Origin: Auanema rhodensis
Lineage: Eukaryota; Nematoda; Chromadorea; Rhabditida; Rhabditidae
NCBI GenBank assembly: GCA_964057225.1
Contig: OZ059900.1
Coordinates: 10,178,501-10,242,500 of the forward strand
DNA length: 64,000 nucleotides
Reading direction: 5' to 3'
Below, one piece after another: positions 50,828 through 62,600 of the stretch. Below the pieces are notes generated by a model. That model was given only the letters and a program-made list of their open reading frames with translations, searched no databases and was not told the origin of the DNA. The translations under genes were made by a program, and so were the position numbers. The first letter of the stretch is position 1. Every line of letters begins with the position of its first letter.

Positions 50828-52256
50828 GTTGGTTATATAATAATGCATAAGAAGAACTGTATAGATAGTTGGCAATAAGATAGGGCTTGGTTAAGAGGGT
50901 GTTTGGAATAAATATTATTGATGAGGATATTCTTAAAATATATGGTTTCGGCATAATTTGGTGTAATAAGTCTCTATTTTTTAGAGATTAAGATGGATCC
51001 TCGGAGGAATAACCGTAGTATTAGTTTCAACAGTATTTTGAAATTGTTCAGAAAATCGCCAGTCGTGGCAGTTCCACGTAAGTACTTTTCAGGATTCTGT
51101 GAACATTAAGTTTTTGGGGATTTTATGACATGAATCTTCTTATAGAAGATGATCGAGATAGACATACTGTTTTTGGTGCTTCTCTCAGAAGTCATTTGAG
51201 CAATACTGGAAAACGGTACGCAGAGCCTATTGTGTTTGGATGCGAGCTGATACGCAACTATGGAATTAGATTAACAGGTAATGTGTTGTATTCAAGGAAA
51301 ATGGGGGAAGTTCTCTGTTTTTAGATGTTTTCTTTGCTCCTCCCAATTATCCGGTACGGCATCAAATCGAACTACGGTTTGAGTGTCACGACCCAACGGT
51401 GAGTTGTATATATTTTTTCTATCGAATAAACGTATTTTAGCTTAATATTAGGAACTACGTTGACCATATACAAACCGTCGGTTGTGTTCTTTTGGACTAT
51501 ATCAACCAGCTTCCTGAATCCATCTTCTCTCATGAGCCCTATGAACAATTCAAGTCTATGTATTAGTATGTGCTGAGCTATTTTCTTGTTGCAGCTATAA
51601 TATTTTAGCGACGAAAATGTTGTAGAAGGGTTACAAGTTTGCGTTCAATTAATGCCCAAAAGTCACCGCGAAAATCTCAAATATTTCTTGAAATTCTTGA
51701 TTGAGTACATCAAGTTTTCTCGTCTCTTCGAGTAAGAACACCTATGGCTTTCATATCATATTTGTTTTTCAGAAGTGAGATCATTTTCCTGGCTCAAAAA
51801 CTTGGTGACTGTATGTTCAGTGGTCGGTATCGTGCATTCCCGAGAAGGAATCGAGAACTGGTATCTTTAATGGAAATTTAATCCGTTTTTAATTTGAAAC
51901 TTACAGGTTATGCTAGCATTTATTGAGAATTTTGTAGACATTTTTTATCCAACCCGCGTCCTGAAGCTTAGGAGAACTACTAAGAGAAAGTATAGGGCTT
52001 TCAAAATTTGGCTCCGATAAGATGTACCATGAGCAACTTAGATTTTAACTCATTTCCTGTGAAAATTGCATGCCTAAGCTCTAACGAGAGTTTTAAATTT
52101 TATCCGTTTAAGCGTATTCAATTGATAGTCTCGCTTTCTTTGTAAGATATGTGATTCTTAGAACGTTGATCGTCGTTTTATAATAAATATATTCTGTAAC
52201 AGAGAATATACCAACATGATTGTGCTTTTTGTTTTTATGATTGTTTCAATAATAAA
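50828..52256. repeat. Right arm of 1,429-bp inverted repeat
   Basis: Reverse complement of 48844-50272. The boundary at 52256 (AATAAA followed by unique G) and at 50828 (GTTGGTTATATA) are sharp. There is no terminal motif or target duplication that would suggest a transposon. Confidence 0.9.
50993..52020 (+). CDS. RhoGAP-like protein without arginine finger, copy B
   Basis: Exons 50993-51077, 51146-51277, 51325-51398, 51441-51565, 51609-51731, 51773-51860 and 51907-52020 sum to 741 nt, or 246 aa. The acceptor at 51440 (TATTTTAG) was chosen over a nearer ATTAG because only it keeps the frame. The N-terminus is basic (MDPRRNNRSIS); the C-terminus is also basic (KLRRTTKRKYRAF). The middle follows the RhoGAP fold, ending LAFIENFVDIFYP, the last helix. 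The usual G-I-F-R is replaced by D-V-F-F, and the catalytic arginine is missing. No other domain is present, which is unusual since most RhoGAPs are multidomain. Confidence 0.82.
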
Positions 52257-53270
52257 GATGTCTCGTTTTTCTCGTCAACTACAATCTAAGGAAGTGGTGG
52301 GATTAAAAAAACGTATTTTTTGTTGAGTTAAAGTTTCATAACTACGGGATAGTAAATCGCCTTAGGATTTTTTCAAATGCGTGAGGAACTATGGCGAAAT
52401 TCTTATAATAAATAATTTTTTTTAAAATTAGTAATGAATAGCTTATACTAAAAGACATACTCCATGAGCACATCAAAATATATAGATTCTACATCAAATC
52501 AAAAAAGAAATTTTATAAAAATTACCATATAAAGCTATCCCTTGTTCACAAAAACTTGATTCAAACATATTTTTTACAAAAAAAACAACGAAAATTTAGG
52601 AAAAGTTAGGAATTTATAAACTAGTTAGTTATATGAACAAACAAAAATTAATATATGGCTAGAAATAGAAATAATAAATTATATTTTGATTGATTAAAGG
52701 TTGGTTTACTTGGAGGTTCGAAGGTTACGTTTTTTGTATTTTGTTCCCTTTTTACAGGTTCTCATTTGGATGAATCAAGAATTGGAGTTTGATATTATAA
52801 GCCTTTTTTTCTTGTTTTCAGTTATATAATCTAGTGAAATTTCTAAGTATCTTCAAACAAATTAGTTTTATAAACTTGGTGTAGATTGTGTTTGCTAATC
52901 TTTTGTTTTCTGAAATTTGTAAAAATAAACATGAAAACCTCAATTCAACCTTATTTAACTTGTACTTAATAATAGAATTAGAATTAAAATAGAATTATTA
53001 CATGTGATTCTATATGAATAATGATGATTTGAAATTAAAAAGTTTTTATAAGACTAAGAAAACGTTGGTATTGACTCATTCTTTAGTATTATATGTTTCA
53101 TACATGTCATACAAAAATTTACCAGAATAATTCATAATATATCTTATACGAATTCAATTACAACCAAACTATATACTCTATAAGAAATTCATCGGAGGTC
53201 ATAGAAAAAAGCGAATTTTTAACATTTTATTCATCAATGATCTTTTTTTCATAACAAAATGTAAATAACA
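52257..53270. other. Intergenic region right of the RhoGAP pair
   Basis: AT-rich, no exons or repeats recognised. Confidence 0.45.
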
Positions 53271-53780
53271 TCAATTATTAAGAAGACATGTCATCAAAAA
53301 TTTTACAAACACTTCTTTTTCTTTCCCAGCATCAACAAGAATTTTTACTTTTTTCACATTGTTTTTATTTTGAGCTATTTTTACCTCACCAGCATAAGTA
53401 GGGTTGAACACCTTGAAAACAGTTGTAAGCAATGAAAAGTTTAGGATTTTACCATGAAGCCTCCAAAGTTCGACGCAAATTGGACAGATAAGATGGATCT
53501 CGTCTTGAGTTCATACCAATTAGTAGGACTGGTGAAATTTTTCTGTCTCTCGTATGTCATAGTTTTCCCATTCAGGCTATAGCCAATTGGAACAATCTTG
53601 AAAACAAACGTAGAATTTGAAAATAAAACATGAACACACTGAAGTTTCGTTCACATCAAATTGAACTATAGGAGTATCATTGGCAGTTGTCAGCAACAAA
53701 ACCCAATTAATATAAGATTTTAAGTGAATGTTTAGAACAATTTTATCATTATAATCGTAAGTATGTTCGCTAATAATTAC
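53271..53780 (-). CDS. Unrecognised multi-exon protein, 3' part
   Basis: Three exons (53640-53780, 53453-53596, 53271-53411), all phase 0, encode 141 aa ending ILVDAGKEKEVFVKF...CLLNN. The sequence alternates hydrophobic and polar residues, typical of beta sheet (IVLNIHLKSYINWVLLL, SVQFASNFGGFMVF). A further exon at 53831-53951 (MNTIQVHLSFDWRALIF) is plausible, but its frame meets a TAA just before its best donor; using an earlier GTTACA donor after SSN would keep the frame. No start codon was settled. It may be an intact gene with an unseen 5' end or a decaying one. Family unknown. Confidence 0.45.
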
Positions 53781-53951
53781 CTAGAATTCAAAATCATTTT
53801 TGAAATAATTGAAATAGGAAAACAGTATACTTTAGAATATGTCTCGCTTATCAGAAAGAAGAATATGTGTAACGTTAGAGCTTGGTAGAACATTGAAAAT
53901 GAGAGCTCTCCAATCAAAACTCAAATGCACTTGAATAGTATTCATATATAC

Positions 53952-54537
53952 CTATGAAATCCGTAGATACAACACCATGGTTTCAATGAAATAGCCACAA
54001 AAACGTTAGGTTTGAAGAGTTTCATTAACTTATTCTAGGAAAACCCTAACGACGTATATGATGCATATAATAGCAAATAATGATCCTTAGTTATTTGGAA
54101 ATATATTCAACGTAGAAATTTCAATAGAAATAACAAATATCGAGGCTAGCGATTATTTTTTTAATGTTTTTATCAGTTTTTCTTTTCTTTCAGACTTTCT
54201 TGTGTTTTCAATTATTTTTCCTTTATTTTTGTCTTTTTTATGTTGTACTTTTCTTTCTTTTCACAAGCAGATTCTATGATTCAACCTCAACAGAGAACAG
54301 ACTATCTATTTCTTTGCTGAAATCGTTAGCATTTTTACTAATAAAATATTCACTGATTTCTGTTCTATTGATTTTTAGCGTAATACCGACAACGAAATAC
54401 CTTTGCCGAAGCGACATTGGTCCGTTGACTATTAGGATTCAGGTCTCTATTTCAACAGGTATTTTATCATTTAACTTGGTGGCGAATCTTAAGTCCATCA
54501 GCTCAGGTTTGAAAATTATCTGCAGTAATAAAAATAA
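53952..54537. other. Region upstream of the gag-like relic
   Basis: The 128-codon open frame at 54164-54550 starts in T-rich low-complexity DNA and is not considered real. Another frame around 54380-54480 (IPLPKRHWSVDY, interrupted by stops) could be a decayed upstream part of the gag-like sequence. Confidence 0.35.
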
Positions 54538-55190
54538 TTTCGAAGCTTAATAACGCTTCAAGATACGCCAAGTCGTATATCTTTCATTGATAAAACTTTC
54601 GGCAAATCCACTAAAAAGATTTGGATTTGTGTTTTTTGTTGTAGAAAAGGATATCCATCTTATTACTGCCGAAATTATGACACACCACAGAAAAAATGTG
54701 AAATCTTAAAGAACAAAGAAGTATGCTGGCTTTGTTTCTCCCCTTCACATCGCAGTCGTGATAGTTCTCGACCAAAATACCCGAAATGCAAAAATAAGCA
54801 GAACAATTGTTTATATTTGAATTTACAACGGGCTAAAAGCGAACCATCATTTCAGGAAGAATTGAAAGATCCTTCCTATTCTAATTTACCCACATCTATT
54901 CGACCTCTTGTTCTCGCTGAACATCGTTTGAACCGAAAGTTCCAATATTTGAGTGAATATTTGGACGATAACTTCAGAATTATCTCTGAAGCTATGAAAG
55001 TTCTGAATGAAACTCAGAACTTAATTCGTGATCAAACTCAGCCAGCGAAAACATGCCTATTTTGCGATCAAGTGACTACTGATGGTCACCGCACAGGCAA
55101 CTGTCCCATCTATTCATCTATTATGGAGCGTGGAATACGCTCTCATCCATTGAAATTATGCCGGTATTGTATATCAGCTGAACATGGCAG
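54538..55190 (+). pseudogene. Pao/BEL-like gag fragment with zinc knuckles
   Basis: One frame stays open across this stretch. It shows CVFCCRKGYPSYYC, then EVCWLCFSPSHRSRD, then about 150 residues on CLFCDQVTTDGHRTGNC and LCRYCISAEHGS. Spaced Cys-x2-Cys...His...Cys knuckles alternating with charged linkers are typical of gag proteins of nematode Pao/BEL retrotransposons. The first knuckle has Tyr instead of His. No protease, reverse transcriptase or integrase follows, because the TIR element at 55191 interrupts the frame. It could alternatively be a domesticated zinc-knuckle gene. Confidence 0.55.
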
Positions 55191-55567
55191 TGTCACGGTT
55201 AGTGTGTATTTTCATATGTTTTCCCTCGCTGTTTTTGGTTTTTTTTTTCAGATTTTCTTGGCTTATCATTATTTTCCTTTATTCTTCTCAATTTCAGATT
55301 GTATTTTTTAAGACGCCTTTATACATCTTTAAGGATGTCGAAAGAAGATACCTCAACCCAACTTCAACGGAGTAAAAACTATCAATGTTTGGTTGAAATT
55401 GTTAACTTTTCTAATAAAGTATTCTACCACTGATTATCTGTTCTAATAATCCTCATCGACATATTATCAAATCTATCGACATCAGAATACCTATCACTGT
55501 AGTGACATCAAACTGTAAATCAAAAGTAATGAAAAGCTCTGTTTACGACTGATGAGGGATGAAACAA

Positions 55568-55634
55568 GCCTACACAGTGGTGACGCGTTGGCCTTGTAAA
55601 CCAAAGATCGGTGGTTCAATCCCGCCTGGATGCA
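55568..55634 (+). pseudogene. tRNA-Thr(UGU)-derived relic
   Basis: GCGTTGGCCTTGTAAACC gives an anticodon stem and a CTTGTAA loop with TGT anticodon. GGTGGTTCAATCCCGCC is a paired T-arm with a good B box, and the 3' acceptor strand is TGGATGC. The 5' acceptor strand (GCCTACA) does not pair with it, and about six bases around positions 8-13 are missing. It is a degraded threonine tRNA or a tRNA-derived promoter inside the element. Confidence 0.65.
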
Positions 55635-56196
55635 AGTTTTATAACATTTTGAATCTTGTGTACATGAAAATGTGTATTTGAAGATATTGTTTCAATCAAT
55701 AATATGATATAACATATTAATCAATATAATATATTGTTGTTTTAATTAGATGAACTGTTTGCTCTATTAATACGCGGGAATATATTATATTTTAAATAAA
55801 AAATACTTCAAATGTAATAATGATTATATTTTCAATTACTATTTTTTCTTATATATATATCTAGTTAGATACTTTTTTTTTAAATTATTGTTTAAAATTT
55901 GATAACAACATGACAGTTCCAAAGCCATTGATGACAGAATATGAGGAGACTAGAAGGTATTTCAAAGAAATTATATATAACAAGGATTAAACATAGTGAG
56001 TTGTAAACTATATGCTAAATTCTAAAAACTTTTTCCCTTTGCCTTGTAAATTATGTTATTTGTATTCAAATAATTTAGTATTCGAAAAATATGGAAAAAC
56101 AAAAAATAGGCAACATGGTCTGAAGGCTTTCCAACCGAAAAATGACATTTTTCGAAAATAATGATACAATTTTGAGGAATTTTTGAATTTTGTTTT

Positions 56197-58705
56197 GATA
56201 AACTCGATACAATTTTGAGGACTGAACGTGACTCAGGTAAAGGAATGGAAGAGCTAAATTCTAGAAAGTTATCTTTCATAGTTTTTAAAATTTTTACAAA
56301 CAAAACATGTAAAAAGCTTTTCATACAACGTTTATTCGTTTTGTAGTTTTGGTCTAACTATTCGAAAGAAGTTTGGTTTTTCAATTCTTTAACCCTACAC
56401 AACAATCTGCCAAATCAGGGATATCTTCAAAATAAACTAGTAATCTGCCCCCATATGGCATACGGTGCACAACTATGTCAGGTCAACCTAATCGTTTGAA
56501 CAGAAAAATCAATTATAACGGGCCTCTCAAGACCCTATTATTCTAATTTTGAATCCTCACTATCTATTTAGTGAGGAAAAAAAAAAGAATCTGATTCAGA
56601 TAAGTGATTCATTCCAACATGAATCTCAATAAAGAAACCGTATTCTCCTTAGTTCCTTATTGATTTTTGCTCTGTCATATATTGTATTTTAACATGAAAT
56701 AGTATAACATCTTGGTGTAATGGTTGTATTCCAGGTTAGTTGATAAACTCTCCTTGGATCATATCCTCTCCAGGTAAGTTACAAAAATAAAAATATTCAC
56801 AACTCTCTCTCTATCTATCTCTCCCTCAAAACCACACTCAATTGCAAAATGTCCTTCCTACTTCATCATGCATTCCCTCTATATATAATGAATGCCTTAT
56901 ATCAGCTTCACAATCCTTGATTCTGGTGTAAACAACGATTTCCTCCATTTTGTGGTTAATTATCGTACTTATCACCTGATTTATGAGAATTAAACAATAT
57001 TAATATGAACATAGTAGTCTAGTGGTCCGAGTATTGGACTGCATTCTACACGAGCAAGTACAATCCCTTTCTGCGTTTTTTAAGAAAATCGATAGCGAAT
57101 CGAAAATCCAAAAAAAGCTCGGATGGATTTTGAACAAGAAAAAGTGATCATTTTGGTATTTAAAAGCTGATATCTCTGTTCAAACTCAATATTTTTGAAT
57201 TTTAATTGAGTCCTTCTGTAATTCTGAATCACTGCTTCCTGCTCACAAAGATTTAAAATACTTTTTTTTTTGGTTTCAAAGTTATGGCTACCTGTGTGCT
57301 CAATTTCAAAGCATTTCCTTAAATTTTTTAGTTTTTGAAGAAATCATCCCATTCCATGTACTCCCCTCTTACCTACTTTTTCACTGAAAACATCAATCAT
57401 CCTAGAAACATTTGAAAAATTTCTAATTTTTTTGTTAATTATATGATATCAACTATAACGACTTAAAGGTTTAGAGAAGAAACAACGTAAAGATTGCTCT
57501 TCTTATACTTGGAATCTTAGTTTCTCATTATATTCTCCTTTGTAAAACCTTTGAACATCAAAACGAGATTGTCAATACATTGGAAGATGAAACAAGGATA
57601 ATCTTAGAATATATATCTGAGTTCATATCACATAGTTAACTATGACATATAAATAACGTCAAATACTACAATTATCTAAAACTCTTCTGAACCTATAAAA
57701 GTAAAAAAACTTCAGAGTAGACGGTTTATCGATCGATTTTAGGTCGAAAAGTAGGTAAGGGGGGAGTACATGGAATGGGATCTTTTCTTCAAAAATAAAA
57801 AATTTTAAGGAAATGCTTTGAAATTGATCACATAAGTAAATCAAACTTGTAGAAGTAGATAGATAATTGCGAGTTTCTGAAAATTCGTCTGAACGGAGAT
57901 ATATCCTTCTGAATACTCAACGTCAACAACTTTAAAGTCTCATAACTCCTTCAGAAGTGAAAATTGAAAATCGGGATTTTCAAATTTGAAATCAGCATGT
58001 TCAACTCTATCGTTTGAGCTAGTTAAAAGTTAGAAAACGCAATATTTTTATTTTTCAAACCTGAAAATGGCTAATTTCATTAATTTTCAAAATTTCAAAG
58101 TGCTCCAAACTTCAATATAGACAGTTCATTCGATAGATCTCAGTACGTAGATTGTGAATCCGATCGAAAATTGTTGAAAATCTTAATGATTAAGGAGATA
58201 GAGCTGTTCAAAGTCTAACTTTAGGCTTCATATCTCATATTCATGCAGCTATAACTCTCAAACCAAAAGAGAAAGTATTTGAAAATTCTGTGAGCGAGAA
58301 GCAGTGATTCATAACTACAGAAAGACTCAATTAAAATTTAAAAATATTGAGTTTGAACAGAGATATCAGCTTTTAAATACCAAAATGATCACTTTTTCTT
58401 GTTCAAAATCCATCCGAGCGTTTTTTGGATTCTCGACATGCTATCGATTTTCTTAAAAAACGCAGAAAGGGATTGTACTTGCTCGTGTAGAATGCAGTCC
58501 AATACTCGGACCACTAGACCACTATGTTCATAGTAATATTGTTTAATTCTCATAAATCAGGTGATAAGTACGATAATTAACCACAAAATGGAAGAAATCG
58601 TTGTTTACACCAGAATCAAGGATTGTGAAGCTGATATAAGGTATTCAGTATATATAGAGGGAATGCATGATGAAGTAGGAAGGAGATATTGCAATTGAGT
58701 GTGGT

Positions 58706-58739
<34 letters not shown>

Positions 58740-59316
58740 GTGAATATTTTTATTTTTGTAACTTACCTGGAGAGGATATGATCCAAGGAGAGTTTATCAA
58801 CTAACCTGGAATACAACCATTACACCAAGATGTTATACTATTACATGTTAAAATACAATATATGACAGAGCAAAAATCAATAAGGAACTAAAGAGAATAC
58901 GGTTTCTTTATTGAGATTCATGTTGGAATGAATCTCTTATCTGAATCAGATTCTTTTTATTTTCCTCACTAAATAGATAGTGAGGATTCAAAATTAGAAT
59001 AAAAGGGTCTTGAGAGTCCCGTTATAATTAATTTTTCTGCTTAAACGATTAGGTTGACCTCACATAGTTGTGCACCGTATGCCACATGGGGGGCAGATTA
59101 CTTGTTCATTTTGAAGATATCCCTGATTTGGCAGATTGTTGTGTAGGGTTAAAGAATTGAAAAACCAAACTTCTTTCAAATAGTTAGACCAAAACTATAA
59201 AACGAATAAACGGTGTTTGGATAGCCTGGTCTTCTAACATTGCAATTCTAGAATTCAGCTCTTTCATTCCATTAGCCGAGTCAGGTTCAGTCTTCAAAAT
59301 TGTATCTAGTTCATCA
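56197..59316. mobile_element. Foldback element core, copy 2
   Basis: Second copy of the palindromic core at 6580-10515, with arms about 56197-57387 and 57742-59316 and the same central spacer. The left arm has lost several hundred bases around 57290. At both outer ends the arms include inverted copies of a coiled-coil gene fragment: LDTILRTERDSGKGMEELNS on plus at 56197-56264, and its relative on minus at 59248-59316. The palindrome thus extends into coding sequence. Confidence 0.75.
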
Positions 59317-59540
59317 AAACGATCATATCTCTCTAATCGAATTCGCGTGATCTCTCTTTTATATTCAGCAATACGATCTTGGATGATTTTCTTATGAGCG
59401 TTGTCACGATCGCAAAAAATATCATAATCGCTATACAAGGGTGCATCTATTTCATATGATCTAGTGACAACTAAGAAAATAAATCAATAATAGCTAACCA
59501 TATCATATAATTTATATTGAGAAAAAAAAAGAAAGATAAT
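59184..59540 (-). pseudogene. Coiled-coil gene fragment truncated by foldback element
   Basis: On the minus strand the frame reads SYEIDAPLYSDYDIFCDRD, then HKKIIQDRIAEYKREI and LDTILKTEPDSANGMKELNS, then ends in LEDQ where the foldback sequence begins (about 59228). It is related to the intact coiled-coil protein at 19361-19984, sharing the APxxxDxD start and the ANG motif. A 5' exon ending ATATG near 59500 could precede it, but the splice phases do not fit. What remains covers roughly the first 75 residues. Confidence 0.6.
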
Positions 59541-59742
59541 TCAGAGTGACGAGAGGCAATTACCTAGACCTAGAACCTAGAAATTAAAAATTAAATTATA
59601 AAAAAACCTGTATAATGAATCAATAATATGCCAAAGACTTTTGAATCAATGACAGTGATAATCAAAAAATCCGCGTATCAATGGAGCGCATATCTGATTA
59701 TCAATAATTATTTTCTGAAAATTTTTTTTCTTAAAAAAGAAA

Positions 59743-59861
59743 AGCTTACGGCACCCGGGATTCCCAAGCCGTCTCCGATCCAAGTACTAACCGGGCCCAA
59801 CGTTGCTTGACTTGCCAGATCGGACGGGATGGCGTACTTTCAACGTGGTATGGTCGTAAGC
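59743..59861 (-). rRNA. 5S ribosomal RNA, second copy
   Basis: The same 119-nt 5S sequence as at 10619-10737, apparently without a change, with paired ends and intact box A and box C regions. About 130 bp beyond its 3' end (59614-59742) are also shared with the first locus, so the 5S gene was copied with its flank. The sequence on its 5' side diverges within about 30 bp. It lies just inside the right TIR element end. Confidence 0.92.
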
Positions 59862-60488
59862 GAACTAAAAGGTTAGTTTTGCGGTTATCATAGTGAACTT
59901 CGCTGACCGTGGTATCCGAAAGTGAGCAAGTTTTGGCAGAAATAGAACATCTGGGTAATACTCTGCCCGGATTTTAGCATTACTCAATGTATTATGATGG
60001 AAAATCATCACATGAATCCATATATTAAATGAATTTCCCATTATTACCTACATTTCCATGTCAGTTAAGGTTCGATTACAAAACGAAAAATTGGATATCA
60101 GTAGTATATAAGATGCTGACGCTGTCATCAGTCGTAAACAGAGCTTTTCATTACTTTTGATTTACAGTTTGATGTCACTACAGTGATAGGTATTCTGATG
60201 TCGATAGATTTGATAATATGTCGATGAGGATTATTAGAACAGATAATCAGTGGTAGAATACTTTATTAGAAAAGTTAACAATTTCAACCAAACATTGATA
60301 GTTTTTACTCCGTTGAAGTTGGGTTGAGGTATCTTCTTTCGACATTCTTAAAGATGTATAAAGGCGTCTTAAAAAATACAATCTGAAATTGAGAAGAATA
60401 AAGGAAAATAATGATAAGCCAAGAAAATCTGAAAAAAAAACCAAAAACAGCGAGGGAAAACATATGAAAATACACACTGACCGTGACA

Positions 60489-61097
60489 TTTATTTGTAAA
60501 TTCATAATAGAAGAAAAGTTTTGAAGAAATAGTCATAACTGACAAAACATTAAACTACGCTCAATGCTATTTGAAATAACTAACTAGTGCTTCTGATATT
60601 GTATATTCATGATATTTAAGAAATTTAATCAAGTTTTGCTATATCGTGATTTGAGAGCTCTTTTCTCAATTTTCTTACCGTCAAGTCAGCGGAATCTGTC
60701 AGTTTTTCCATTTTCCTGTTAGTGTTCATAATTATAATAAGAATCTTCCTGATTTAATTATAAAAAACAGTTGGCATTAAATTGTTTCTTATTTTAACGA
60801 TTGATTTTGCTTGTTTTATTTCAGTGTATGTTTAGTCACTTATTAAGCACGTGTTGTACGATTCTTATCAGTAAAAGATGTTTCTATTCCTTTTGTTCAA
60901 CATATGTTGCGTATAATCTGTTTAAGCTTTTCGATATAATCAATTTGATCTGTAAATATTTTTTTATTTATCAGTTTTTACAACTTTTAAGTTTTCTTTT
61001 TTGTATCTATTTACACGTATAATTCAACAATGAGATAATTGATAACTGTACAAAAGCATTTTTGTGGTTGAAGAGAATGAATCTGCTTCATGGAATA
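60489..61097. other. Intergenic region left of the RING gene
   Basis: AT-rich, no feature recognised; the 3' UTR of the RNF141-like gene lies at its right end. The frame at 60801-61022 is T-rich noise. Confidence 0.5.
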
Positions 61098-62002
61098 TCA
61101 TTTAGTAATCTCACCAATATATTTATTTATTTCTTCTTTATCAGGATGATCAGCTACCTGCCATGAATCATCAATTGGATTTTTAATATTTTCCAAGCAA
61201 AGAGGACAACGGAACTGTGGACGATACTCTGTCTCATTTGCAATGCAGGTCAAACAAAATGAATGCAAGCAAGTGAGTAAAATCTGCAAAAACGTAACTT
61301 GGCTTCATTTTTTCAGCATATAATCATAGATTGTTTAATTTATTACAAATTTGGAAGTAATCTTATTTACCTCGTTACTTCGTTCCATGCAGATAACGCA
61401 TAGCCCGTCGTTGCAAGCACTGAAATAATAATATTGATTAATCATGTCTCAATAATATTTTTTTTATTATTATAGCAACCAGAACGTAAAATTAATTTAA
61501 AAAATTGTAAAACCTTTCATTCAGAATTATTGTGCTTGTTGTCATCCAATCCTGTGCATTAACATCGGCAACAGTTCGCATATCATATGCATTCATAAAA
61601 CTGTTGAAATCTAACATCTTACATCGCTTAATTGTTCGTTTTTGATCATCTTTCCTAACCTAAACTTTTGGTATTTAAAGTTTAAACATTTTAAACAAAA
61701 ACCTATCCACGTACATAATTAAAGAAATTTGTACAATTTACCTGGAAACATGCAACTGTTATGTCATCTTTCCAGCTGATGAACGAATCGGAATCTCTAT
61801 TAATTGTGAATAACAAGCGAGAATCATGATCCAGTTTCACAGTTGAAAAACTAAACAATAATTTAAAAAGGAAAATCATATTTTAATTATAATTAACTCA
61901 CTAATTATTCATTTCCCTGATACAGTCATAAAATTGTTTTTTAGTGATTGTTCGACGAGCTTCTAAAGCAGCATTCCGATTAGAGGATTTACTGTTTCCC
62001 AT
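61098..62002 (-). CDS. RNF141-like RING finger protein
   Basis: Exons 61902-62002, 61742-61850, 61514-61659, 61371-61419 and 61098-61283 join to 196 aa. The N-terminus MGNSKSS fits an N-myristoylation signal. A C3HC4 RING runs from about residue 122: CVICMERSNE, LLTCLHSFCLTCI, FRCPLC. After it, DSWQVADHPDKEEINKYI closely follows the C-terminal tail of vertebrate RNF141 (ESWxVSDAPTxDDMxNYI), and FISWKDD in the middle recalls its central FWKVVV region. RNF141 is a putative E3 ubiquitin ligase best known from testis; substrates are unknown. Membrane attachment by myristate is inferred. All splice phases agree, and the domain order matches the vertebrate protein. Confidence 0.9.
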
Positions 62003-62600
62003 TACAGAAGTAAGAACTTCAGCTAAACATCAATAAATGTATAACAGAAGCAAGTAGTTATCGATGTTATGCTGTGTGTAGACTGACGCAGCGCGCGTGT
62101 GAATACGCGTTGCGTTGCAATTGCAGCTAGCATTTATTGATAACAAGGAACATAACACATGATTTTTTGAATTTTATTTTACCGTTGCTGACTCATGCTA
62201 TTACAGCAGATAACAGATAACTTGGAAGGTACATTACTTATTATTTTCATAAAATTTATATAATTATGAACAAAAAACTATTAAAGTAAGTGAAAAAAAG
62301 TTTTTTTTGTTAAAATAAACACAAAAAATGTTTGATACTTGACAAAATGGTAACTAATTGAAAGAAAGCACATGAGCTTTATTTCATATTATCATTATAA
62401 TTTTTTTTGATGAAATTAGCTAACAGAAATATAATTGCAATTATGAAATAGTAAAGTAACATTAACATAGTTTGAAATATAGATATTGAGTGTGAGTATC
62501 ATTTTGGTATGATTCATATTATGCAATATATTACAGGGGAAAAAAAGGAAGAGATTAGACTGTAATCATCATATCAATACATATGTATATTCAAGTTGTT
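62003..62600. other. Region between RING gene and microprotein gene
   Basis: Contains the RING gene promoter. Just upstream of its start lies a GC-richer patch (62085-62135, GACGCAGCGCGCGTGTGAATACGCGTTGCG), unusual here and a candidate promoter element. The rest is AT-rich. Confidence 0.4.

Larger units (their letters stand above)
55191..60488. mobile_element. 5.3-kb element with 365-bp terminal inverted repeats
   Basis: The left TIR 55191-55555 and right TIR 60125-60488 both begin TGTCACGGT and pair almost throughout, including TATCAAATCTATCGACATC and AACAGAGCTTTTCATTACTT. Inside are a tRNA-Thr relic, an inverted coiled-coil fragment pair, the second foldback core and a 5S rRNA gene. No transposase frame was found. 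The flanks (GGCAG left, TTTAT right) show no clear target-site duplication, so the true boundary or mechanism is uncertain. The left end lies inside the gag-like frame. A diverged solo end lies at 17900-18030. Confidence 0.7.

Noticed and set aside
54164-54550. 128-codon open frame with a hydrophobic N-terminus resembling a membrane protein
   Set aside because: The hydrophobic part is encoded by a T-rich low-complexity run and the rest overlaps a gag-like region in another frame.
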